DNA from: JAZKFP01 sp040386355
Lineage (GTDB): Bacteria; Pseudomonadota; Gammaproteobacteria; Pseudomonadales; UBA6940
DNA length: 5,218 nucleotides
Reading direction: 5' to 3'
NCBI GenBank assembly: GCA_040386355.1
Contig: JAZKFP010000260.1
Coordinates: forward strand, 1 to 5,218
Made by a program: the position numbers and the translations under genes. The stretch's first letter is position 1; each line of letters begins with the position of its first letter. Below the pieces are notes generated by a model. The model was not told the origin of the DNA, did not search any database, and worked only from the letters and a program-made list of their open reading frames with translations. Shown in pieces: positions 1 through 5,218 of the stretch.

Positions 1-155
1 GGAGTCATTAATGGATGGGTAACTTTAAACATTGCACATAACAGCCTAAAAATGAAGTTTTCAATACACTTAGAATTACGCTAACTGTAATACCCGTAGT
101 AAATAAATTTTAAATGTGCATCCTGATCTTTTTTTCCGCTCACTAGAATTACCAC

Positions 156-241
156 AAGAGCGCGTCACAGCACTCTTACATGCGTAAAGCTTCAGTACGC
201 AGCGTCAAGGCGTCTCGTGACCTAAAAAATTCAGGCTTCAC
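156..241 (-). other. cluster of three small hairpins downstream of the flippase gene
   Basis: The 261 bases beyond the flippase stop contain no convincing gene. On the minus strand three stems follow one another. The first, 241-217, has GTGA..CCT pairing with AGG.TCAC, with a 2-base bulge and the T-rich loop GAATTTTTT. The second, 201-181, pairs TGCGTA with TACGCA. The third, 177-156, is an 8-bp stem AAGAGTGC/GCGCTCTT with one G/U. None is followed by a clear T-run, so a standard intrinsic terminator is not supported. They could protect the 3' end of the mRNA or be chance. The stretch from 1 to 155 shows nothing I can name. Confidence 0.3.
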
Positions 242-261
242 TATTTCATTTAATCTAAAAT

Positions 262-1716
262 TCACTTGCTACGAGTATTTATTCTTATCTTAGAAAGCAT
301 TCCATTTAACATCATTTTTGTATCTTTTCCCATCAAACAAAAAATTGACAAGGTATAAACAACACTGCCCGTCAAAATCAAAATCGGTAATCGAATAAAA
401 GAAACTAAGGTTTGTATAAATTCTGTAATAAGTAAGCCTTGTAAAAAAACTGCCATGACTAGCACAGATATAGTTGCTGGAAGCAATGCTTTTAACATGG
501 AGCCCGCTGCAATTCCAGTGCGTAGTTTTACTAAACACAATAATAACGGTAGTGTGATTAATGACTGAGTGACAAAGGCAGCTGCAACTCCACCCGCACC
601 ATAGTTAACGGCAAAAACCAATAATAAAGTTAGTACTGCTACACCACACATATTAAAAATAAATAATTCTTTAGATGAGCCGGCAGATACCAATACATTT
701 GTACACATCAAAATAACTACCTGGACAACTCCAAATACGGCCAACACTTGCAAGACCGGTATTGCGTCTATCCATTTCGCTCCCAACATTAGAGGCACAA
801 GATCTGAAGCAACACAGGATAACCCTATAAACAGCGGAAATACGATCAAACTTACAAACTTAAGTTGCATTACTACTAGATTTTTTTGTTGCGCTTTATC
901 GCCTTTTAATGCAGATAACATCGAAAGCGAAACGTTCATTGCGCCACTAACAAATAAATCCGTCACCATCCGCACAACGCGCTTAGCAAAACTATAAATT
1001 CCAGTTACTGAAGAATTTGCTGCAGCCGCTAAAAAAACAATGTCAAGTCGATTTGCAAAAACGAATAATATTGCATTACCGACCATAGGCAAACCAAAAT
1101 AAGCAATATTTGAAAAATCTTGTTTTCGCCAAACATGTGTAGGTCGCCAATTACACGCATACCATAAAACTACTAAGCCCCCCATTGACATGACTAATTG
1201 TTGAGCCACTAAACTCCATACACCCAGGCCATAAAGGGCACAGCTAATTCCAACAATACCACTTAAAAAATTAGCTCCTAAAGTGCGCATAGCTAACGCT
1301 TTAAATTGCATATCGCGGCGCAATAAACCAGTTTGTACCATGCCCAAACCATCAATAACTGGCATTAAAGCTAATACTTGTAATACCGGTTTAAGTTGAG
1401 GTTCAGAAAATAGTTGTGCAAAAAATGGCGCGGTTAAAAAGAGGATTAGTCCAAACAGTAAGCCGCCGCCGACTGAAAAAACAAATGCCGCATTTAAATA
1501 CGATGGCGTTATTGATTCAGTACGTACTACAGCAAATCCAATGGATTCCAACAAAACTCGCTGAAGTAATAATATAAAAAGCATTGCAATGGCTAAAACA
1601 CCAAAGGCTGCTGGATCTAATAATCGAGCAACCACAATCATGGTGACAAACGCAAATATTTGTTGGCCCCAATTACCTAAGGTAGCCCACAGCGTACTTT
1701 TAATAGCCGAACTCAT
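262..1716 (-). CDS. polysaccharide flippase/exporter of the WzxC type (MOP superfamily)
   Basis: This 484-residue inner-membrane protein has about a dozen or more hydrophobic segments (for example 14-32, 40-58, 75-97, 146-186, 207-230, 285-303, 315-340, 353-397, 406-430 and 442-463). It matches the polysaccharide transporter family, which flips lipid-linked repeat units to the periplasm. Family marks are STLWATLGNWGQQ at the N-terminus, ARLLDPAAFGVLAIA (30-44), LLRRDMQFKALA (131-142), an amphipathic loop around 240-260 (YSFAKRVVRM), and GAKWIDAIPVLQVLA (312-326). WzxC of colanic acid synthesis is the closest well-known type. The start chosen is the ATG at 1716, giving the usual short N-terminus. 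The reading frame stays open upstream to a TTG at 1815, but that stretch is the arm of the inverted-repeat element and resembles no flippase N-terminus. The gene lies 259 bases after the pyruvyl transferase gene and is likely in the same polysaccharide locus. Whether it has its own promoter is unclear. Confidence 0.93.
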   Translation of the reverse strand: MSSAIKSTLWATLGNWGQQIFAFVTMIVVARLLDPAAFGVLAIAMLFILLLQRVLLESIGFAVVRTESITPSYLNAAFVFSVGGGLLFGLILFLTAPFFAQLFSEPQLKPVLQVLALMPVIDGLGMVQTGLLRRDMQFKALAMRTLGANFLSGIVGISCALYGLGVWSLVAQQLVMSMGGLVVLWYACNWRPTHVWRKQDFSNIAYFGLPMVGNAILFVFANRLDIVFLAAAANSSVTGIYSFAKRVVRMVTDLFVSGAMNVSLSMLSALKGDKAQQKNLVVMQLKFVSLIVFPLFIGLSCVASDLVPLMLGAKWIDAIPVLQVLAVFGVVQVVILMCTNVLVSAGSSKELFIFNMCGVAVLTLLLVFAVNYGAGGVAAAFVTQSLITLPLLLCLVKLRTGIAAGSMLKALLPATISVLVMAVFLQGLLITEFIQTLVSFIRLPILILTGSVVYTLSIFCLMGKDTKMMLNGMLSKIRINTRSK

Positions 1717-1722
1717 GCAGAA

Positions 1723-1727
1723 CTCTT
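1723..1727 (-). promoter_or_regulatory. probable ribosome binding site of the flippase gene
   Basis: On the minus strand AAGAG, a near match to AGGAG, lies 6 bases before the ATG at 1716. It supports the shorter start over the TTG at 1815. Confidence 0.5.
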
Positions 1728-1785
1728 GAAGATAAATAGTGATTGTACTGAGAATTGGTTGTACGTGGTGTGCTGCAGTCGACTT

Positions 1786-1804
1786 TATAGCGAATGCAAA
1801 TAAG
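1786..1804 (+). repeat. left terminal inverted repeat of the 146-bp element
   Basis: Nineteen bases, tatagcgaatgcaaataag, exactly complementary to 1913-1931. Read on the minus strand its outer end gives TATAAA (1789-1784), a -10-like hexamer facing the flippase gene. No good -35 is seen at normal spacing, so a promoter is not claimed. Confidence 0.9.
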
Positions 1805-1810
1805 CTTTCC

Positions 1811-1840
1811 CACAAAATGCCGTTCGCAAGGCATTTAGTG
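1811..1840. repeat. internal hairpin of the element
   Basis: The segment cac-a-aaatgcc (1811-1821) pairs with ggcattt-a-gtg (1830-1840). This gives a 7-bp stem, one A/A mismatch and 3 more pairs, around the 8-base loop gttcgcaa. It is one of two stems inside the inverted-repeat element. Confidence 0.6.
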
Positions 1841-1851
1841 CTTACTCATTC

Positions 1852-1886
1852 GCCTGCTCACATACTTTTGAGTATGCTGCGCGGGC
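1852..1886. repeat. second internal hairpin of the element
   Basis: The inner stem catact (1861-1866) with agtatg (1871-1876) closes a TTTG loop. An outer stem gcctgc (1852-1857) pairs with gcgggc (1881-1886) using one G/T wobble, and a small internal loop separates the two. No T-run follows on either strand, so it is not a standard intrinsic terminator. Confidence 0.55.
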
Positions 1887-1912
1887 TTATTTTGCAAGCG
1901 CCTACGGTAAAA

Positions 1913-1931
1913 CTTATTTGCATTCGCTATA
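1913..1931 (-). repeat. right terminal inverted repeat of the 146-bp element
   Basis: Plus-strand cttatttgcattcgctata, the exact reverse complement of the left arm. Pairing stops at the outer flank (t1785 against t1932), which defines the outer limit of the palindrome. Confidence 0.9.
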
Positions 1932-1975
1932 TGGCCCTGACAAAGTTAATTTAAAAATTCTATTAAGGCAGCCGA

Positions 1976-3151
1976 CTAAGTAGAAACGTTTAACATTGTG
2001 GGCAAATCACGATGTGCTTGCACACTGCGTGAATCAAATACTTCTTGGGTGCGTTTCATAAATTGATGTGGATCTGGCAACTGTTGTGGGATAACAGGAT
2101 TCGTAATTGAAATAATTAAATCATCACATCCTAAGTCTTCATAAATACCAACAATTTTTGGATTTAATTGCGGATCAACTACTGCAAAAGCCGGTATACC
2201 CTGACGTAGTGCAAACAATAATACGTGTAGACGATTGCTCATCACAACGCGTGCATCTCGGTACAATCGTAAATAATCATCAGACGCAAGATCATCCACA
2301 ATATAAGAATCGCCCTCAATATTTTTTAAGGTATTTGAAAGATCACGATTCCTTAATCGATCATAGGAAACTTGACTTGCATACACTCGATCCAGTCCCT
2401 GCATCTCAGAAATATTTTGTATACAACGTTGAATTACCGTTTCAATGCTTGCGTCGTAATGCAAATATTTTGATTCGCTGCGAAAACTAAATACCGCGTA
2501 CGGCTCGGTTAATGACACACCAGTAATACGTGAATTCGTAATTGGCTTTAACATAAACGCCATGTCTGGAAAAAATTCCACATGACGCAAACCAATTTTT
2601 TTTGCATAATTCATTGATAATGAATCACGCACCGTATTTTTATACATAAACATAGATTTAATGCGTTCAATTTTTGCACGACCAGGAGAAAATGGTCCTG
2701 CTGAAGCGCCAAGTCGAACGACTCGTACGCGTAATACCCATAAAAAAGCATAAATTAAAACTAATGCGATTTGAAAAACTACGCCTTTACTTGAAAGATC
2801 ACCTGAAAATCCGCCTGGATTCAAAACATAATAAACTGATGTTTTTGATTTATTGAAGGATCGATTCCATAAAGATTTAAATGCTTTAGTAATCAGCGTT
2901 GCAATAAATTGAAATGGAGATTGATAACAGGTACGGCGATGCGCTTCTATTAATTCCAAAAAATCTTCTGGGGTATCATTTTGCGCAAGCACATGAATGA
3001 TGCCGTAATCATCTAGGAGATTTAATAATTCTCTACTGATAATTGCATCGCCTAGATTTTCATGCTGAGTTTTCGCGTTAAAAAAAAATTCACCCAAAAC
3101 CGCCGCTGCGGTTGTTTTATTTGCGCAGCGGCCAGGTTGTACATCACTCAT
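1976..3151 (-). CDS. polysaccharide pyruvyl transferase family protein
   Basis: This 391-residue cytoplasmic protein fits the polysaccharide pyruvyl transferase family (PF04230; WcaK, CsaB and ExoV relatives), which moves pyruvate from phosphoenolpyruvate to sugar hydroxyls to form an acidic ketal. Visible family marks in order are: ENLGDAIISRELLNLL (31-46), the N-terminal 'N-GD' loop; NPGGFSG (111-117), a glycine turn; LGASAGPFSP (147-156); VRDSLS (174-179); FPDMAF (194-199); and the strongest, SNRLHVLLFALRQGIPAFAV (305-324), matching the conserved 'RlH...fAl..G.P' block. LNPKIVGIYEDLG (329-341) follows, as in the family. Length is normal. The start ATG overlaps the stop of the beta-helix gene (ATGA), implying translational coupling. 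The gene contains a T9 run at codons 22-24 and an A8 run near codons 183-186. The acceptor sugar and the position of the ketal cannot be predicted. Confidence 0.92.
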   Translation of the reverse strand: MSDVQPGRCANKTTAAAVLGEFFFNAKTQHENLGDAIISRELLNLLDDYGIIHVLAQNDTPEDFLELIEAHRRTCYQSPFQFIATLITKAFKSLWNRSFNKSKTSVYYVLNPGGFSGDLSSKGVVFQIALVLIYAFLWVLRVRVVRLGASAGPFSPGRAKIERIKSMFMYKNTVRDSLSMNYAKKIGLRHVEFFPDMAFMLKPITNSRITGVSLTEPYAVFSFRSESKYLHYDASIETVIQRCIQNISEMQGLDRVYASQVSYDRLRNRDLSNTLKNIEGDSYIVDDLASDDYLRLYRDARVVMSNRLHVLLFALRQGIPAFAVVDPQLNPKIVGIYEDLGCDDLIISITNPVIPQQLPDPHQFMKRTQEVFDSRSVQAHRDLPTMLNVST

Positions 3152-5136
3152 TTGAGAGCACCTATGATTTTACTCCAGTCCAATGCAAAGGCAGAACGCG
3201 GTGGTGCTGAATTGGATTGAACTAAATCGGGTTGTGCAAAATCTGGCATACCATTGGCTTTCATCCAATTTCGACCAAAAGTTTCAGGACCGGAAGCTTC
3301 TGGCACAGTTCGCCATACGCAATCTGGACCAACATTTTGTGCGATGAAATTACCGACTGGAACACCGGGTCGATCTTGTAATACATCTGCAAGTTCAGGG
3401 TATTTTGCTTTATAAATGCTGCCGTCATAAGGCACTTCGTGTAATGAAGCCCAGATTTCTCCACCTGGTCTCACTAAATGTCTTTGCGTATTTAAACCGC
3501 GATTATCCAGACGCAAACATTCTTTGGTTTTAACAAAGATATTGCGCTCGATAATATTGTCGCGGCCACCGCCAATTAAAACCCCACGATCCACATTCCA
3601 AATAATATTACCACGTGCTTCAACTCCACTCGATTGATCATCGATATAAATTCCAGTTGCGCCGTGTATACCTACACCATGAACATCATGAATATAATTT
3701 CGATAAATACGATTCCCTCTGCCCGCCCAGTCTTTGCCGGTATAAATAGCACCAACATCACCTGTTAAGCGAGCAACCTGACTGATTTCATTGTCTGCAA
3801 TAAAGTGGTCATTTCCAAAATAGAAAATGCCAGAATGCGGTCCATTTTTTATAACGCTGTTAGTGACAATATTACCTACACCATCAACTCGGATTCCAGG
3901 GGTGCTTGTCCAATACAATCGTCCAAAGTCATTTACTAGTGTTTTATTGACCCGAATACGACCTGGAACTAACGTTTCTCGTTCTCCACCTTTAATTTTT
4001 ATACCAACGGCACCCGTATGATGTACGTGACAACCTTCTATGAGGCTTTTACTTCCTGCTAAACGTACACCGTGAACACCAATATTTTTAATTTCACAAT
4101 CTCTCAAATAGATATTATCGCCTTTAAGATTTACACCTGAAGAGCGAAAACCTTGTATTACGAAATTTTCTAAAATTAAAGAAGAAATTGAAGATGCATC
4201 GATAGAAGTTTCGGTATCAGTAAGCTCAACAATTTTGGGAGATGAGGCTGGCGGAATAAATGCAATTGCATCACGGTCTGGTAAAACAACATATTCACCC
4301 GGTATATCAAGAAATGCGGGGGAACCGGAGAGATAGTATTTGCCGCCTTTTCGAACGCCATATTTAGGCCAAGGACCGAATAAAGCAACATCGAGAACAT
4401 CATCCCGCACTAGAACTTCAGCTTTTTTTTGTGAATCTGCCCAATCGTACATCCAAAAACCGTGCGCAAAAACGGATTCATGATTATTAAGACGTGGCGT
4501 CAATTCAACCATCGAACGTAATCGACGTGTTCTAGAATTCTGATGAAAAACTGATAAATAATCTTCGTTAGGCCAACGAGCAAGCTTTAATATTTTGCCG
4601 TCCACAATTAATTCAGGCGGAGCCATTAATGGATCGCGGCCATGATCACGAGATAAACCAACACGAATTGCAGTCGCCAAATCTGGTGGAATATTTACTT
4701 CTAAAATTTGGCCTTTCCAAGTGCCATTTGGTAATTGCCTTTCTACTGCACCTGAAGGTTTTAAAGGCCCCCAATTAGATAATTTCTGAGCACCACTAAT
4801 GATTGTGTTACTGCCTTGACCACGAATACGTACTTTTAAACCGGGACGTTGCAAAACAGTTGAGATAGTTGCAGGCTCTTCTTGGCGATATTTGTGTTTA
4901 CCTAAAGTAATCTGAACTTCGGCAATTCCTTTATAACGAAAAGCTGCCTGTTCAGCACACTGTAATGCCAATGATAAATCTTTTATTCCAGCAGAAGGTG
5001 TAGCATTAATGTAGGCAACTTTATTTTCAACACGTGTCACAGATTGGCAATCAACTGCTTCTTCAGCAAAAGCCGATTGCACCAAACAACTCAATAACAC
5101 GCCACAACTGGCCCATTTACGATTTAAAAAATTCAT
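3148..5136 (-). CDS. exported right-handed parallel beta-helix protein, GH141-like
   Basis: This is a 662-residue protein. Residues 1-24 form a Sec signal peptide: basic N-region NRK, hydrophobic core, and AFA before EEAVDC, which suits signal peptidase I. Residues 35-120 look like an N-terminal cap of the pectate-lyase-like type (LSLALQCAEQA, then ITLGKHKY, then VRIRGQGSNTIISGA). Residues 175-300 carry features I associate with GH141-like beta-helix proteins: LARWPNEDY (185-193), HGFWMYDWAD (225-234), and YYLSGSPAFLDIPGEYVV (267-284) followed by an 'IPP' turn. Residues 318-545 are PbH1-type coils. They include PGIRVDGVGN (413-422), GPHSGIFYFGNDH (432-444), GAIYTGKDWAGRGN (462-475), GIYIDDQSSG (495-504) and IGGGRDNIIERNIF (521-534). 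D469, D499 and D500 are candidate active-site acids, by inference only. It could be a glycosidase, lyase, C5-epimerase or non-catalytic binding protein acting on the exported polymer. The ATG at 5136 is preferred over an upstream TTG at 5151 because it has a GGAG site and gives a clean signal peptide. The 3' end overlaps the next gene by 4 bases (ATGA). Confidence 0.88.
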   Translation of the reverse strand: MNFLNRKWASCGVLLSCLVQSAFAEEAVDCQSVTRVENKVAYINATPSAGIKDLSLALQCAEQAAFRYKGIAEVQITLGKHKYRQEEPATISTVLQRPGLKVRIRGQGSNTIISGAQKLSNWGPLKPSGAVERQLPNGTWKGQILEVNIPPDLATAIRVGLSRDHGRDPLMAPPELIVDGKILKLARWPNEDYLSVFHQNSRTRRLRSMVELTPRLNNHESVFAHGFWMYDWADSQKKAEVLVRDDVLDVALFGPWPKYGVRKGGKYYLSGSPAFLDIPGEYVVLPDRDAIAFIPPASSPKIVELTDTETSIDASSISSLILENFVIQGFRSSGVNLKGDNIYLRDCEIKNIGVHGVRLAGSKSLIEGCHVHHTGAVGIKIKGGERETLVPGRIRVNKTLVNDFGRLYWTSTPGIRVDGVGNIVTNSVIKNGPHSGIFYFGNDHFIADNEISQVARLTGDVGAIYTGKDWAGRGNRIYRNYIHDVHGVGIHGATGIYIDDQSSGVEARGNIIWNVDRGVLIGGGRDNIIERNIFVKTKECLRLDNRGLNTQRHLVRPGGEIWASLHEVPYDGSIYKAKYPELADVLQDRPGVPVGNFIAQNVGPDCVWRTVPEASGPETFGRNWMKANGMPDFAQPDLVQSNSAPPRSAFALDWSKIIGALK
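3159..3163 (-). promoter_or_regulatory. ribosome binding site of the pyruvyl transferase gene
   Basis: On the minus strand AGGTG stands 7 bases before the ATG at 3151, within the last codons of the beta-helix gene. With the ATGA overlap it supports this start, and no other in-frame ATG is found in the first 160 codons. Confidence 0.6.
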
Positions 5137-5218
5137 TACTGCTCCGCACAAAAATCAGCATAGGCAAAGGCAAGGCCTTCACGTAAAGACATTTGAGCTT
5201 GGAATCCAATTTTTTTTA
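5136..5218 (-). CDS. NAD-dependent epimerase/dehydratase-like protein, C-terminal fragment (5' part outside window)
   Basis: Only the last 26 complete codons are visible, ending at a TAA stop (5138-5136). They read KKIGFQAQMSLREGLAFAYADF, then CAEQ. The pattern 'lGF.p..sL.eGL...y.w' is typical of the extreme C-terminus of extended short-chain dehydrogenases such as UDP-glucose 4-epimerases, nucleotide-sugar dehydratases and GDP-fucose synthases. There the last helix follows a 'lG..p..sleeGl' segment. If so, the full protein would be a cytoplasmic enzyme making a nucleotide sugar for the polysaccharide built by this cluster. The exact substrate cannot be told because the Rossmann and catalytic YxxxK regions are off the window. 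The stop shares its last A with the ATG of the next gene (TAATG), so the two are probably cotranscribed and translationally coupled. An A8 run lies at the visible 5' edge of the fragment. Confidence 0.72.
   Translation of the reverse strand, partial: KKIGFQAQMSLREGLAFAYADFCAEQ
5142..5145 (-). promoter_or_regulatory. ribosome binding site of the beta-helix gene
   Basis: On the minus strand GGAG lies 5 bases before the ATG at 5136, inside the last codons of the upstream epimerase-like gene (GCG GAG CAG TAA). It decides the start: an in-frame TTG at 5151 lies upstream of this site and would add five residues ahead of the signal peptide. The site and the TAATG junction together suggest re-initiation by ribosomes ending the upstream gene. 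Confidence 0.7.

Larger units (their letters stand above)
1786..1931. mobile_element. MITE-like element with 19-bp perfect terminal inverted repeats
   Basis: The left arm tatagcgaatgcaaataag (1786-1804) is the exact reverse complement of the right arm at 1913-1931, and pairing continues imperfectly for several bases inward. The outermost bases are TATA on both sides. This would fit a TA target duplication around an element running from TAGCG to CGCTA (1788-1929), as left by IS630/Tc1-mariner-type transposases. No transposase is encoded, so it would be non-autonomous. Inside are two more hairpins (1811-1840 and 1852-1886). It lies in the gap between the pyruvyl transferase and flippase genes, interrupting neither. 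As transcribed RNA it would fold into a long branched stem and could affect expression of the flippase. It might instead be a chromosomal palindromic repeat of the REP/BIME or ERIC kind. The inverted repeat is directly visible; mobility is inferred. Confidence 0.6.

Noticed and set aside
1..84. Plus-strand frame open from the window edge to a TAA at 82-84 (about 27 codons), possibly the tail of a convergent gene
   Set aside because: It is too short and shows no recognisable family. An open frame of this length at an edge is expected by chance.
1733..1790. Promoter for the flippase gene (TACAAT or TATAAA as -10 on the minus strand)
   Set aside because: Both hexamers are good -10 matches but neither has an acceptable -35 at 16-18 bases. 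AT-rich sequence gives such hexamers often.
1717..1815. Longer flippase N-terminus starting at the TTG at 1815 (33 extra residues, MWESLFAFAIKS...)
   Set aside because: The extra codons read through the left arm of the inverted-repeat element, use a rare start, lack a good ribosome site and do not resemble a WzxC N-terminus. The ATG at 1716 has AAGAG at 6 bases and gives the normal start.
1739..1954. Plus-strand open frame of 71 codons across the inverted-repeat element
   Set aside because: It coincides almost fully with the palindromic element, is antisense to all neighbours, has no convincing ribosome site and shows no domain. It is probably a by-product of the repeat.
2158..2490. Plus-strand open frame of 110 codons antisense to the pyruvyl transferase gene
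   Set aside because: It is a shadow of a well-supported gene, with no domain or ribosome site of its own.
5085..5096. Lipobox-like LLSC (residues 14-17) in the beta-helix signal peptide
   Set aside because: The hydrophobic stretch before the Cys is too short and the -2 Leu is atypical. AFA before EE at residue 24 fits signal peptidase I better, though a lipoprotein is not fully excluded.
5137..5151. TTG start at 5151 for the beta-helix gene
   Set aside because: It would add MCGAV before the signal peptide. The GGAG site sits between it and the ATG at 5136, which is the better start.

Overview
This window looks like part of an exopolysaccharide or capsule biosynthesis locus from a Gram-negative bacterium, probably a gammaproteobacterium. 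The evidence is a Wzx-type flippase, a polysaccharide pyruvyl transferase and a Sec-exported beta-helix protein, all AT-leaning and with proteobacterial-looking Shine-Dalgarno sites. The species cannot be told from the sequence alone.

All recognisable genes are on the minus strand, so the order of transcription runs from high to low coordinates. At the right edge (5136-5218) is the C-terminal tail of a sugar-nucleotide epimerase/dehydratase-like protein. Its stop codon overlaps the start of a 662-residue exported right-handed beta-helix protein (3148-5136), which resembles GH141-like carbohydrate-active proteins. That gene overlaps a pyruvyl transferase gene by 4 bases (1976-3151). A 259-base gap follows, and then a WzxC-type polysaccharide exporter (262-1716). 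The last 261 bases (1-261) hold no convincing gene, only a few small hairpins.

The inferred shared role is as follows. The epimerase would supply a nucleotide sugar, and the pyruvyl transferase would add pyruvate ketals to the lipid-linked repeat unit in the cytoplasm. The flippase would move that unit across the inner membrane. The beta-helix protein would act on the polymer outside the cytoplasm, as a hydrolase, lyase, epimerase or binding protein. TAATG and ATGA junctions suggest translational coupling of the first three genes.

The most notable non-coding structure is a 146-bp element at 1786-1931 in the gap before the flippase. It is bounded by perfect 19-bp inverted repeats ending in TATA, contains two further hairpins, and looks like a small non-autonomous mobile element (MITE-like) or a large palindromic repeat. 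I found no clearly new defence or mobile system. The locus is otherwise a fairly ordinary polysaccharide cluster with an interesting secreted enzyme candidate.
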